Below are positions 16,131-25,010 of a DNA stretch of 36,271 bases, in pieces; the first letter of the stretch is position 1; every line of letters begins with the position of its first letter. The notes beneath the pieces are model-generated. The model was given only the letters and a program-made list of their open reading frames with translations. It had not been told where the DNA came from and ran no database searches. The stretch is from contig JAGLDC010000010.1 in NCBI GenBank assembly GCA_023145965.1, forward strand, positions 1 through 36,271, written 5' to 3'. The position numbers and the translations under genes are program-made. Origin of the DNA: a bacterium (GTDB lineage Bacteria > UBP14 > UBA6098).

Positions 16131-16197
16131 GGGAACCGAAAGAATGTTATCTTTCGTGGGAAGAATCTCCTATTTATATAGGAGATTCTTATTTTTT
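16131..16197 (+). ncRNA. Candidate two-hairpin small RNA or terminated leader
   Basis: Hairpin 1 is CGAAAGA/TCTTTCG (16137-16156, loop ATGTTA). Hairpin 2 has perfect 13-bp arms AAGAATCTCCTAT and ATAGGAGATTCTT (16161-16190, loop TTAT), followed by ATTTTTT, a standard rho-independent terminator oriented plus. Both flanking genes diverge from here, so no upstream gene needs this terminator. Either a ~67-nt RNA is made, or the hairpins form an attenuator-like leader for the hydrolase gene starting 120 bases downstream. Confidence 0.45.
16161..16197 (+). terminator. Rho-independent terminator with 13-bp perfect stem
   Basis: Arms 16161-16173 and 16178-16190 are followed by ATTTTTT. On the minus strand no T-run follows, fixing the direction as plus. 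Confidence 0.8.
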
Positions 16198-16317
16198 ATC
16201 CAAATATCAAGGACCTATATTTTTTTATGAAATTATGCCCTCTCTATACTATGGGATTGTAATTTTGCAAAAAATCTTTAGAATAATAGGCTGTTAAAAT
16301 GCTAACGAAAGGTCTAT

Positions 16318-18261
16318 ATGCGTCGCTATATTCTCACTCCTGTTTATTTGCTCATACCACTTATATTGGTTTTTTCCGCATACTCTTACACTCAAACAAC
16401 AGAAATGATCCCTATGAGGGATAGCGTCCATCTCGCAACCGAAATATATACACCCGCTGAAGGTGAAGGTCCTTTTCCGGTGATTTTGGAGAGGACTCCT
16501 TATAACCGTAATCTTGACGAAATGCTCGCCTCGCTCGTAACAGATTTTCTCGGTTACATTTATGTTAGTCAAAACCTCAGAGGCCGTTATGATTCCGAAG
16601 GCGAACCAATGGTTTTTCTGTCCGATGCATGGGGACCTTTAAAGGATGGTTACGACTGTATTCAATGGATTTCCGAGCAAAGCTGGTGTGACGGTCACAT
16701 AGGAATGTTCGGGGCTTCTGCACCTGGAATGACCCAATACATGGCAGCAGGCGCCATGCATCCGGAGTTAGATTGTATCGTTCCGATTATGGCCGGCCCC
16801 AGCATGTATCACCATGTTGCTTATAACGGTGGCGCGCTCAGGCGTGTATTGGTTGAAGAGTGGCTCGATGACATTGGCGCTCCAACCTTGATCGATACAA
16901 TAGCTAACCACCCAAACTACGATACTCTGTGGCAAGCTGTCGATCTAAGTTTAAAATACGATTCACTCGAACTTCCATCTTACCATGTAACTGGTTGGTA
17001 TGACATGTATACCGACGGTCAAATAGAGGCCTTCCAACGGATGCAGGCAGCATTTGGAAATCAAAAAATAATTATCGCGCCTATCGGCCACGGCGATGCT
17101 GTTGGAACAGTTCATCAGGGAGATCTATATTATCCACCTAATGCTGAAGTTTCCGAGGAAGACCTAACTCTCATTGCTGTTGAGTGGTATGGTTATTGGT
17201 TAAAAGGTGAAGCCTCTGGGATTATGTCCGAACCCCCTGTGCGTTTTTATCTTACCGGAGATTGCGACACCGACGATACTCTTACTTGGAATCGCTGGAT
17301 AAACATAGACCAATGGCCGCCAGTTGGCATGACTTACAAGGAATATTACCTTAAAAACGAAGGCTCACTCGATACGATAGCACCTATAACCGAGACCATA
17401 GACACTTTTATTTATGACCCTGACTATCCTTGTCCTACAATAGGAGGAAGGGAATACATCGGTCTTTCGACAGGCTACGGCCCAAAAAACCAAAATATTA
17501 TCGAATCTCGGTCCGATGTTCTAATATACACTACTGCAGTTTTAGAGGAAACCTTATTCGTTTGCGGTAAAGTAAGAATGATACTCTATGGTGCCTCAGA
17601 TAGATTTGACACGGATTGGACTGTCCGATTAACAGATGTATATCCTGACGGAAGGTCTATCCTTATGACCGACAATGTTTTACAAGGAAGACATAGGCAT
17701 GGATTAGATGTTGTCGATTCGCTCGAACCAGGAGTTCCAGATACTTTTGACATCGATGTCTGGAGTATTGGCCACGTCTTCAATGCCGGTCACAAGGTTC
17801 GAGTTATAATTTCTTCCTCGAATCATCCGCGTTTCGAGCGCAACGCCAACAATGGTGGCCCATTCATGGTTGACGACCCATTTACTTTTACAGCAACAAA
17901 CTGCGTTTATCGCACTCCCGAGCTTGCAAGCCATCTTCTGTTGCCGGTCGTGTCGTTCGAGTCATTCGGGATCGATGAGCAGATTACTGAATTACCGAAA
18001 AGCATCAACATTATGGCGCATCCGAATCCGTTCAACTCTGCTATAACACTTACATTTCAAGGCATAAATAGCATTGTTAATGCACAAATATTCGATTTAT
18101 CTGGCAGGCTTATAGCCAATTTAACGTCGCCATCGATTGGGACGGATAATTCAACATCTATCATTTGGGAACCTTCGGAAGGAATCGGTTCAGGTATATA
18201 CTTAGTTCGCGTCGATGCAGGAGGATACTCGACTACGGCCAGACTAGTATATCTTAAATAA
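16318..18261 (+). CDS. Secreted CocE/S15-type alpha/beta hydrolase (X-Pro dipeptidyl-peptidase-like) with sorting domain
   Basis: This 647-aa protein starts at ATG 16318 after GAAAGG. A signal peptide (about 1-24) precedes an S15/CocE hydrolase domain: IPMRDSVHLATEIYTP, the oxyanion-region phrase NLRGRYDSEGE, and the nucleophile S134 in GMFGASAPG. The acid is probably D229 (GWYDMYTDG) and the base H258 (APIGHGD). A jelly-roll PepX_C-like domain follows to about residue 540. Residues 565-647 form a type IX-type sorting domain (AHPNPFNSAITLTF, GSGIYLVRVDAGG). The family hydrolyses Xaa-Pro peptides, or esters and acylamides such as glutaryl-7-ACA and cocaine; which substrate applies cannot be read from sequence. 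Note Ala135-Pro136 after the nucleophile, where many relatives have Tyr. Secretion to the surface is likely. Confidence 0.88.
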   Translation: MRRYILTPVYLLIPLILVFSAYSYTQTTEMIPMRDSVHLATEIYTPAEGEGPFPVILERTPYNRNLDEMLASLVTDFLGYIYVSQNLRGRYDSEGEPMVFLSDAWGPLKDGYDCIQWISEQSWCDGHIGMFGASAPGMTQYMAAGAMHPELDCIVPIMAGPSMYHHVAYNGGALRRVLVEEWLDDIGAPTLIDTIANHPNYDTLWQAVDLSLKYDSLELPSYHVTGWYDMYTDGQIEAFQRMQAAFGNQKIIIAPIGHGDAVGTVHQGDLYYPPNAEVSEEDLTLIAVEWYGYWLKGEASGIMSEPPVRFYLTGDCDTDDTLTWNRWINIDQWPPVGMTYKEYYLKNEGSLDTIAPITETIDTFIYDPDYPCPTIGGREYIGLSTGYGPKNQNIIESRSDVLIYTTAVLEETLFVCGKVRMILYGASDRFDTDWTVRLTDVYPDGRSILMTDNVLQGRHRHGLDVVDSLEPGVPDTFDIDVWSIGHVFNAGHKVRVIISSSNHPRFERNANNGGPFMVDDPFTFTATNCVYRTPELASHLLLPVVSFESFGIDEQITELPKSINIMAHPNPFNSAITLTFQGINSIVNAQIFDLSGRLIANLTSPSIGTDNSTSIIWEPSEGIGSGIYLVRVDAGGYSTTARLVYLK

Positions 18262-18541
18262 TCAGATAAAGTAATTTAATTTTTCGCACCATTTCCCCGG
18301 CGCTGTCACGGTTTTTGCTATTCCGTTAATTTGGAGTTAAGTTTCGCCTTTTTTGTGCAAAAATCCACCACACTCCTCCGCTTAGTCATGAAATTTGCTA
18401 GTTGGCAAATTTCACGCCATCGCCCCACCCGCGCCAGCGCTCCATCATCCTCGATTAATATTAATTTATAATTTCGCAACCTATATAGATTATCTACACT
18501 TATAATTTATTAGGGTTTAGTTTTATAATTTCAAAAAAGGG
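18262..18541. other. Intergenic region with a 10-bp-arm hairpin
   Basis: The region between the hydrolase and the rpmB promoter has no supported ORF. A perfect inverted repeat TGAAATTTGC/GCAAATTTCA (18389-18398 and 18405-18414, loop TAGTTG) lacks a T-run, so it is not a standard terminator. Flanking patches (CCCCGGCGCTGTCACGG near 18297 and CACCCGCGCCAGCGC near 18426) are G+C-rich against A+T-rich surroundings. Confidence 0.5.
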
Positions 18542-18569
18542 TTGCATTGAATCGAGTGATAGATATATT
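18542..18569 (+). promoter_or_regulatory. Promoter for rpmB
   Basis: TTGCAT (18542-18547), a 16-base spacer and TATATT (18564-18569). The start near 18576 gives a leader of about 30 bases. Confidence 0.55.
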
Positions 18570-18605
18570 GGATCGAATTTAGAGATTAAATACTTGGAGG
18601 ATATA

Positions 18606-18800
18606 ATGTCTAGAATATGTCAAATATGTGGTAAAAGGGCTCGTTCTGGGAGGAATGTTTCACATGCGGTTAACAGGACTCTTCGCAAATTCAATCCGAA
18701 TTTACAGAAGGTCCAAGCGATTGTCGATGGCAAACCTGTAAGGATGACTGTTTGTTCGAGATGCATAAAAGCAGGCAAGGTCATCAAGAACGTAAAATAG
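18606..18800 (+). CDS. rpmB: 50S ribosomal protein L28 (bL28), zinc-binding form
   Basis: This 64-aa protein starts at ATG 18606, preceded by the strong site TTGGAGGATATA; the TTG 12 bases upstream is part of that site. [20 protein letters not shown] and the later [11 protein letters not shown] are typical of bL28. Two CxxC pairs (CQIC, CSRC) indicate the zinc-binding (C+) version. It is a structural protein of the large ribosomal subunit. Its own promoter and a shared terminator with the converging lpxA make it a single-gene unit. Confidence 0.96.
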   Translation: MSRICQICGKRARSGRNVSHAVNRTLRKFNPNLQKVQAIVDGKPVRMTVCSRCIKAGKVIKNVK

Positions 18801-18822
18801 CATTTAGTTAAATATTGTGATA

Positions 18823-18855
18823 AATAAAGACCGCTTTGGCGGTCTTTATTTTTTT
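18823..18855. terminator. Bidirectional terminator between rpmB and lpxA
   Basis: Perfect 12-bp arms AATAAAGACCGC (18823-18834) and GCGGTCTTTATT (18839-18850) flank the loop TTTG, with a T-run following on the plus strand. The lpxA stop codon (18846-18848) lies inside the right arm, so the hairpin serves both converging genes while overlapping coding DNA. Confidence 0.88.
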
Positions 18856-19631
18856 AATGTTATCCCTCGCTGTGATTTCGATATAAAATCCAGCAAATAT
18901 TTTACTTCTGGAACAGTTGAATAGCGTTTTTCAATTTCTTTAACGGCCTTTGAAAAGGTAATTTTAGAATAATAAATAATCCTGAAGCAATTTTTCAGGA
19001 TACGCATTGTTTCTTCGGAAAAACCTCGACGTTCCAGCCCGATTCTATTAATACCGGAAACTCTTGTTGGATCGGCACCTACAAGAGAATAGGGCAATAT
19101 ATCTTGGACAATCTTCGCGCCAGTTCCAAGCATCACATAAGAGCCTATATGGCAGAACTGATGTATTGGAAGTAATCCCCCTAGGATGGCATGGTCATCG
19201 ATAGTAACATGACCGGCCAAATTAAGGCAATTTGCCATCACGATATCGCTTCCCACTCTACAATCATGGGCAATATGAACATATGCCATAAGCAGATTAT
19301 CCGAACCTACTATGGTTTTACATGTTGCTTTAGTGCCTCGATGTATAGTTGCGAATTCTCTGATGACATTATTATCGCCAATCTCGACTGTAGTGGGTTC
19401 GCCATTGAATTTCAAGTCTTGAGGGGGAGCCCCTATCGATGCACAATGGAAGATTTTATTATCTTTTCCAATTTTTGTAAAGCCTGAAATCCAAACTGAA
19501 GATCCTATTTCACAGTTCTCTCCTATAACCGCACCGGCTTCTATAAAGCTATGCGGTCCGACTCGAACACCATCGGCCAACACAGCGCCGTCCTCGACGA
19601 CAGCGCTGTGATGAATACTTAAGCTGCTCAT
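18846..19631 (-). CDS. lpxA: UDP-N-acetylglucosamine acyltransferase LpxA
   Basis: This 261-aa protein catalyses the first step of lipid A synthesis: transfer of an R-3-hydroxyacyl chain from acyl-ACP to the 3-OH of UDP-GlcNAc, in the cytoplasm. Hexapeptide repeats of a left-handed beta-helix run to about residue 185. The catalytic base is H122 in HIAHDC, matching His125 of E. coli. IHQFCHIG and the helical tail RRGFSEETMRILKNCFRIIY are diagnostic. The start at 19631 follows AAAGGATAG. It lies 23 bases after pnp, so it is the last gene of the translation operon, an unusual neighbour because lpxA normally sits with lpxD/fabZ/lpxB. It shows that the organism makes lipopolysaccharide. Confidence 0.96.
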   Translation of the reverse strand: MSSLSIHHSAVVEDGAVLADGVRVGPHSFIEAGAVIGENCEIGSSVWISGFTKIGKDNKIFHCASIGAPPQDLKFNGEPTTVEIGDNNVIREFATIHRGTKATCKTIVGSDNLLMAYVHIAHDCRVGSDIVMANCLNLAGHVTIDDHAILGGLLPIHQFCHIGSYVMLGTGAKIVQDILPYSLVGADPTRVSGINRIGLERRGFSEETMRILKNCFRIIYYSKITFSKAVKEIEKRYSTVPEVKYLLDFISKSQRGITLKK

Positions 19632-19654
19632 TGACTATCCTTTAGTCTAGTCAG

Positions 19655-21817
19655 TTATCTGCGCCTTCTCCGATCACCGCCACGGTCCCCTCCCCTACTG
19701 CGCTCATTTTTTTCAGGTTCGACATAACCTTCGGGCTTAGGAAGAAGTGCTCTGCGTGATAGGCGAATCTTTCCGTCAGGCTGTATATCAATTACCTTTA
19801 CCTGCACTTTATCTCCCATGCGCATAACATCTTCGACGTTCTGCGTCCTACCATATTCCATCTCAGAGATATGCAAAAGGCCATCCTGATTTGGAAGTAT
19901 TTCAATAAACGCCCCGAAATCGGCGATCCTTACTACAGTTCCCTCATAGACCTTATCAATCTCAGCCTCTTCGGTGAGACCTTTTATTAATTGAAGAGCT
20001 TGTTCCAAACCATCGGCATTCGGAGAAGCAATTTGAACCGAGCCATCATTCTCGATAGCTACAGTCGTGTTTGTCGCTTCCTGTATCGAGCGAACCGTCT
20101 TTCCCCCTGGGCCTATAAGAAGACCGATTTTTTCAGGATTGATCTTAATAGTTACAATTTGTGGCGCATATGGAGACAGATGATCGCGCGGTGTAGAAAT
20201 GGCTTCATTCATAATGCCGAGTATCGTCTCTCGTCCCTCTTTAGCTTGCAAAAGCGCCTTGCGCATGATCTCCAGAGAAACTCCTCCGATCTTAACATCC
20301 ATTTGAAAAGCCGTTATACCTTCGCTAGTGCCGGCAACCTTGAAATCCATATCACCCATGTGATCTTCGTCACCTAGTATGTCAGTCAAGACTTCGTAGC
20401 GCTCGCCATCGGAAACAAGACCCATTGCAATACCTGCTACAGGGCTTTTTGTGGGAACTCCAGCATCCATCATAGCAAGACTTCCCGCACAAACCGTGGC
20501 CATAGAAGATGAACCATTAGATTCTAATATTTCGCTAACTAAGCGAATCGTATAAGGGAACATTTCCTCTGAAGGAACCACTGGTTGAATTGCTCTTTCC
20601 GCGAGCGTGCCGTGGCCGATTTCCCTTCTGGATGGCGCCCCTGCTCGTTTAACTTCACCCACAGAAAACGGTGGGAAGTTATAATGCAGCATGAATGTTT
20701 TGAAACTTTCGCCTCCAAGATCTTCGATCTTCTGCTCATCAAGCTTCGATCCAAGAGTCAGAACTGTAAGCGACTGAGTTTCGCCTCTTGTGAAGAGAGC
20801 ACTACCATGCGTCCGGTTGAGATAACCGGGAATAACAGATATTTTTCTTATATTTGTAGTTGTTCTTCCATCTACACGCTTTCCTTTATCCAAAATCATC
20901 GAGCGCATAGTCTCGCGTTGAACCTCGTGAACGACGTCTTTAATTTCGCCCTCTTTTTCAGGAAAACTCTCGGCAAGATTCTCAGTAACCGAATGGGTTA
21001 GTTCGCGAAGCGCTTTCGCCCTCATATGTTTGCCTTCAGTGAGAAGAGCATCGGTAATTTTATCGGTAATTTGTTCTCTAACCGCTTTGTCGATTTCCGG
21101 ATCAACCCCGGCAACTGGTTCATATTCGAATTTCTGCTTGCCAACTTTTTCAATAAGCTCAGCTTGCATTTTGCACAGATCATCCAGAATTGGCTTTGCA
21201 AACTCTAAAGCCTCAACAAGAAGATCCTCGGATATCTCTAAAGCACCACCCTCGACCATCAAGATATCCTCACCTGTTCCAGCGACAACAATATCCATAA
21301 TGCTCTCGCTACGCTCTGCAAGTGTGGGATTGGCGATAAACTTCCCTCCCACATTACCTATTCTAACCACCCCAAAGGGTTCACCAAAAGGAATATCCGA
21401 GATGGATAAGGCTGCACTCGCTCCAACCATGGCCAGAACATCAGGATCATGCTCGCCATCGAAAGACAGCGGAATAGCAAAAATCTGAATCTCATACATG
21501 AAATCTTTTGGGAATCGAGGACGAACCGGTCGATCAATAAGCCTTGCATTAAGAACATCTGAGTTCGGCGGTTTACCCTCTCTCTTGAAAAAGCCCCCGG
21601 GAATTCTGCCTGAGGCATAAGTTCTCGTCCTATATTCAACCGTTAGCGGGAAAAAACTGTAATCCGACTTGGCTTTTGAATCCATACAGGCTGTAACAAG
21701 AACCTGTGTCTCGCCATAGTTAAGCAGCACCGCTCCATTAGCTTGCCTGGTTATCTCACCCGTCTCTATTGACAGTTCCACATTATTAATTGTAGTTTTA
21801 ACTACTTCTTTTGACAT
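19655..21817 (-). CDS. pnp: Polyribonucleotide nucleotidyltransferase (PNPase)
   Basis: This 720-aa protein performs 3'-to-5' phosphorolytic RNA decay as a trimer. It has two RNase PH domains with a helical domain between them. The catalytic segment DILGDEDHMGDMDFKVAG lies near residues 475-490 and holds the two Asp residues that bind metal. A KH domain follows (LLIGPGGKTVRSIQ, near 570) and then an S1 domain (about 618-690; VVRIADFGAFIEI, DGLLHISEM). The tail is Arg/Gly-rich (RGGDRGGDRRRRR), which may help bind RNA. The start at 21817 follows GAAAGG. It is downstream of rpsO by about 70 bases, the widespread rpsO-pnp order; no clear autoregulatory hairpin was identified in the gap. Confidence 0.97.
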   Translation of the reverse strand: MSKEVVKTTINNVELSIETGEITRQANGAVLLNYGETQVLVTACMDSKAKSDYSFFPLTVEYRTRTYASGRIPGGFFKREGKPPNSDVLNARLIDRPVRPRFPKDFMYEIQIFAIPLSFDGEHDPDVLAMVGASAALSISDIPFGEPFGVVRIGNVGGKFIANPTLAERSESIMDIVVAGTGEDILMVEGGALEISEDLLVEALEFAKPILDDLCKMQAELIEKVGKQKFEYEPVAGVDPEIDKAVREQITDKITDALLTEGKHMRAKALRELTHSVTENLAESFPEKEGEIKDVVHEVQRETMRSMILDKGKRVDGRTTTNIRKISVIPGYLNRTHGSALFTRGETQSLTVLTLGSKLDEQKIEDLGGESFKTFMLHYNFPPFSVGEVKRAGAPSRREIGHGTLAERAIQPVVPSEEMFPYTIRLVSEILESNGSSSMATVCAGSLAMMDAGVPTKSPVAGIAMGLVSDGERYEVLTDILGDEDHMGDMDFKVAGTSEGITAFQMDVKIGGVSLEIMRKALLQAKEGRETILGIMNEAISTPRDHLSPYAPQIVTIKINPEKIGLLIGPGGKTVRSIQEATNTTVAIENDGSVQIASPNADGLEQALQLIKGLTEEAEIDKVYEGTVVRIADFGAFIEILPNQDGLLHISEMEYGRTQNVEDVMRMGDKVQVKVIDIQPDGKIRLSRRALLPKPEGYVEPEKNERSRGGDRGGDRRRRR

Positions 21818-21886
21818 TTTCTACCTTTCATCATTTAACTCCATCATCCCAGTCTAAAGACAGGGTAAATACAAGAACAGGAAAGT

Positions 21887-22162
21887 TTAGCGACGAATTC
21901 CAAGCTTTGCAATAAGAGTCTTGTAAGTGGCGTAATCTTCGTTACGCAAATAAGCAAGAAGTTTTTTTCTTCTGCCGATTAGAATATGGAATCCTCTCTT
22001 AGAATTATTGTCTTTCGGATGCTCTTTAAAATGCATCGAAAGCTGGGTGATCCTCTCCGTGAGAATCGCGATTTGGACCTCTGGTGAGCCGACATCGTCG
22101 GGTCTGCGCCCGAAGTCACTTATAATTTCCGCTTTTTTTGTTTTCGTGATAGACAACTTCAT
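21887..22162 (-). CDS. rpsO: 30S ribosomal protein S15 (uS15)
   Basis: 91 aa, close to the family's usual 89. Typical blocks are DVGSPEVQIAILTERI, LSMHFKEHPKDNNSKRG, and LIGRRKKLLAYL. It binds 16S rRNA helices 20-22 early in small-subunit assembly. The ATG overlaps the ribF stop as ATGA, preceded by AAGGAGG, so translation is probably coupled to ribF. It is followed by pnp. Confidence 0.97.
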   Translation of the reverse strand: MKLSITKTKKAEIISDFGRRPDDVGSPEVQIAILTERITQLSMHFKEHPKDNNSKRGFHILIGRRKKLLAYLRNEDYATYKTLIAKLGIRR

Positions 22163-23103
22163 GCCTCCTTAGAATTATTAATTAACACAATACCTTCATC
22201 TTTTAACCATTTAACCAAGACCCGTTTGTCCTCGTCCATCTGCCTAACAAGATCCTCGCTACTCTGAAAAGTCTTCTCGCCGCGAAGTCTCTCGATTACT
22301 GAAACAGCAAATTCCTGACCATATTCCGCTCTTGGAGAATTAACTCCGTGAAATTCAGCAACAATTTCCCTCTCTCCGAAGGTAGGTGCTGAACCCACAT
22401 AAAGCAATCCCGGCATACCATCGCCGTCAGTGGAAATATAAACACCGTTCGGAGGCAAAAGCTTATCCTCAGGGTGTTTAATATTCACTGTCGGAAATCC
22501 AAGCTTTCCCCCTCTTCCCATACCTCTAGACACTACTCCCGAAATAGAATACGGCCTTCCGAGCATCTGTGCAACCGAGCTCATTTCACCCGCAATAAGG
22601 CAATCCCTGATTCGAGTGCTTTTAATCGCCAAATTATCCCAAAGAACGGATTCGACAACAATCACCTCGAATCCCATCTCTTTGCCCAACGATCTCAATA
22701 CCTCTTGTCCACATCTATCACGCCCAAAAGCATGATCCTTACCCAAAACCAAAGCCTTCATACCTAGAGAATCGATCAAATAATTCAAAATAAATTCTTC
22801 CGCCGATTGAGAAGCGAAAGATTCAGAAAACTCAACAAAAACCGTACTATCGACTCCAAGTCTCGAAAGAAGCGATATCTTTTCGGACTCCGTTGTTAAA
22901 ACAGGAAAACCATTTCGGGCTAAAAACGCGCGTGGATGCCTTGAAAAGGTTAAAACAACACTTTTAAGGCCTTTTTTTGAAGACACACCCAAAAGGGAAG
23001 AAATAACATCGCGATGCCCAAGATGTAAACCATCGAAGCTTCCAACCGCAACAGCCGTTTCTTTAAGCAGAAACGACGGATTTAACAGGTATTCAGTTTT
23101 CAA
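22159..23103 (-). CDS. ribF: Bifunctional riboflavin kinase/FAD synthetase
   Basis: This 314-aa protein converts riboflavin to FMN and then FAD. The N-terminal nucleotidyltransferase domain has the HxGH signature (GSFDGLHLGH, H27-H30) and SSTRIR-like IKSTRIRDCL. The C-terminal riboflavin kinase domain (about 183-300) shows GGKLGFPTVNI and NGVYIS. The start is TTG at 23103, within the last 11 bases of truB; I see no better start. It overlaps rpsO by 4 bases. Its place between truB and rpsO is conserved across many bacteria. Confidence 0.95.
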   Translation of the reverse strand: MKTEYLLNPSFLLKETAVAVGSFDGLHLGHRDVISSLLGVSSKKGLKSVVLTFSRHPRAFLARNGFPVLTTESEKISLLSRLGVDSTVFVEFSESFASQSAEEFILNYLIDSLGMKALVLGKDHAFGRDRCGQEVLRSLGKEMGFEVIVVESVLWDNLAIKSTRIRDCLIAGEMSSVAQMLGRPYSISGVVSRGMGRGGKLGFPTVNIKHPEDKLLPPNGVYISTDGDGMPGLLYVGSAPTFGEREIVAEFHGVNSPRAEYGQEFAVSVIERLRGEKTFQSSEDLVRQMDEDKRVLVKWLKDEGIVLINNSKEA

Positions 23104-23992
23104 TTTTTTCCGGTCGGGTTAAAACTCGAACGAATTCGAAATCATTCCCTTTCATAGGTGATTTCCTCAAAACAGCTATTAGTTTCGCAGAATACGAAAC
23201 GTAGAATATACTGCCCGTTCCAATTTTGTCAATATCTATTTGCGCGTGAATCCCTGAGGCAATCTGCCTTGCAATATTAAAATCCACCTCTAGTCCAGGC
23301 ATAACCAATGCCTCGATAGGATTAATTATTTTATCACCTAAAACGCCTAGCTCCGCCATTTTAATAACATTCTCAAAGGTTATAGAATCACTGATATCTC
23401 GATCACCGATTTTAGTTCTCCTAAGTGTTGTCAAATGGGCACCACAACCAGCTAAGTCCCCTATTCGTTCAGCTAGAGAGCGAATATAAGTGCCTTTTGA
23501 CACCCTTGCCTCAAACTCGAAATCCGGCAAGTCGATATTCGTAATATCGAATCTGAAAACCTCGATCCTTCTCTTAGGTAACTCGACAGCCACACCTCTT
23601 CTGGCATATTTATATAAAGCTTTACCCTTTACTTTAACAGCAGAATAAATCGGCACAGACAACTCTAACTCCCCTGAAAGACCTGCGGCTATCTGCCGAA
23701 TACCATCTTCATCGATTTTAACTTCATGACGCTCAAGAACCTCCCCCTCTCGATCCCCTGTGTTTGTGCGAATTCCAAGCCGAGCTCTCCCAATATAGGT
23801 CTTCTCTAAATTAGTAAAAAAAGGATTTAACTTTGTTGAACTTCCGAGAAGCACTTCGACTAATCCTGTAGCCATTGGATCGAGTGTGCCTGTGTGCCCG
23901 GCTTTACAACCTAAAACCCGTCCGATCTTCCTAACATAGTATGCAGTTGATCCGTCCATAGGTTTATCAAGAAAAATCAAACCGTCAAACAA
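23093..23992 (-). CDS. truB: tRNA pseudouridine(55) synthase TruB
   Basis: This 299-aa enzyme makes pseudouridine 55 in the T-loop of tRNAs. The catalytic Asp is D38 in GHTGTLDPMATG; KPMDGSTAYYVRK and the later SKGTYIRSLAERIG (Tyr/Arg motif) confirm the family. The start is TTG at 23992, preceded by GGAGGAG, a strong site with ideal spacing, inside the last 8 bases of nrnA. It is one of several non-ATG starts in this operon. Confidence 0.96.
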   Translation of the reverse strand: MFDGLIFLDKPMDGSTAYYVRKIGRVLGCKAGHTGTLDPMATGLVEVLLGSSTKLNPFFTNLEKTYIGRARLGIRTNTGDREGEVLERHEVKIDEDGIRQIAAGLSGELELSVPIYSAVKVKGKALYKYARRGVAVELPKRRIEVFRFDITNIDLPDFEFEARVSKGTYIRSLAERIGDLAGCGAHLTTLRRTKIGDRDISDSITFENVIKMAELGVLGDKIINPIEALVMPGLEVDFNIARQIASGIHAQIDIDKIGTGSIFYVSYSAKLIAVLRKSPMKGNDFEFVRVLTRPEKIEN

Positions 23993-25010
23993 TACTCTTC
24001 TCCTCCAGCTTCTCGAACTGGGTAAGTAAACTCTCCATTCTATCGAGAATAACCTCTCTAGCTAATGAGAGAGGCATATTAAGGGTGCATCCCGCAGCGT
24101 TATGATGGCCACCACCACTAAGTTCAGATGCTATAGAACCGATATCTATGTTGCCTCTACTTCTGAGTGAAATCCGGATAACATTGCGGGAAAGTTCTTT
24201 GAACAGGGCGGCAGCCTCGACACCTTTCACGCTCATCGCAAGATCGACTATTCCCTCTGTATCATCGAAGGTTGTCGAGAATGATTTTACCGAAGCCTTA
24301 TCAAGAGTAAGAAGGAGAATCTTAGAATCATAGTAACCTCTTGTATTATATAAAGCTATACCGATATTCCTAAGGTATTCCTCAGAAAAATTATAATACA
24401 ACTGAGATGTAATATTTGTTAGATCGAGATTTCCGGAATCTACAAGCCTCGCGCAAATCTCGAGAGACTTTGAGGTTGTATTAGAATAGGTAAACCTGCC
24501 AGTATCGGTGAGAATAGCGGAATAAATGGATTCAGCAATATCCATGGTAAAATTGGCATCAAAAATCTCTAGTATTTTATAAATCATCTCGCCTGTGGCA
24601 GCTGCGCTCGGATCGATCCAATTGATATCGCCGAAAGGTTTTCCCTCTTTATGGTGATCGATGACAATCTTCTTCGAATCCGAATAATCCTCAGGGAACA
24701 ACTCGCCCCAATCAACGCGATTTTGTGAAGAACAATCAAGAAAAATTAGAGTATCTATTCCAGAAGTAAAAACCGAACCGGCACCATTTTTATGCTTTTC
24801 AAGGAAAAAATACTTTTGAGGCCACACTGAGGGCGCAGGGATAAAAGCTTCTTTTTTCATCTGGTGTCTGATGAACGAACTAAGGGCAAGCATAGAACCA
24901 AGAGAATCACCATCAGGATTTTTATGCCCAAGGATCAAAAATTTACTCCCTATACGAAGCGCTTCAATTATTTGATCCGGAACTTTATTTATGTTCGACA
25001 TTGATATCAT
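23985..25010 (-). CDS. nrnA: DHH/DHHA1 phosphoesterase, NrnA-like (nanoRNase/pAp phosphatase)
   Basis: This 341-aa protein degrades very short RNA oligomers and, in studied members, 3'-phosphoadenosine 5'-phosphate. DHH motifs are clear: GHKNPDGDSLGS (28-39), LDCSS near 91, and IVIDHHKEG with DHH at 118-120. The C-terminal DHHA1 domain has SGGGHHNAAGC near 305. It sits between rbfA and truB, a common position for nrnA. The ATG at 25010 overlaps rbfA by 26 bases; an ATG three codons later is also possible. Activity on pAp is family knowledge, not evident in the sequence. Confidence 0.92.
   Translation of the reverse strand: MISMSNINKVPDQIIEALRIGSKFLILGHKNPDGDSLGSMLALSSFIRHQMKKEAFIPAPSVWPQKYFFLEKHKNGAGSVFTSGIDTLIFLDCSSQNRVDWGELFPEDYSDSKKIVIDHHKEGKPFGDINWIDPSAAATGEMIYKILEIFDANFTMDIAESIYSAILTDTGRFTYSNTTSKSLEICARLVDSGNLDLTNITSQLYYNFSEEYLRNIGIALYNTRGYYDSKILLLTLDKASVKSFSTTFDDTEGIVDLAMSVKGVEAAALFKELSRNVIRISLRSRGNIDIGSIASELSGGGHHNAAGCTLNMPLSLAREVILDRMESLLTQFEKLEEKSIV

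Noticed and set aside
16094-16297. 67-codon plus-strand ORF
   Set aside because: It begins at the TTG of a -35 box and runs through two hairpins and a terminator.
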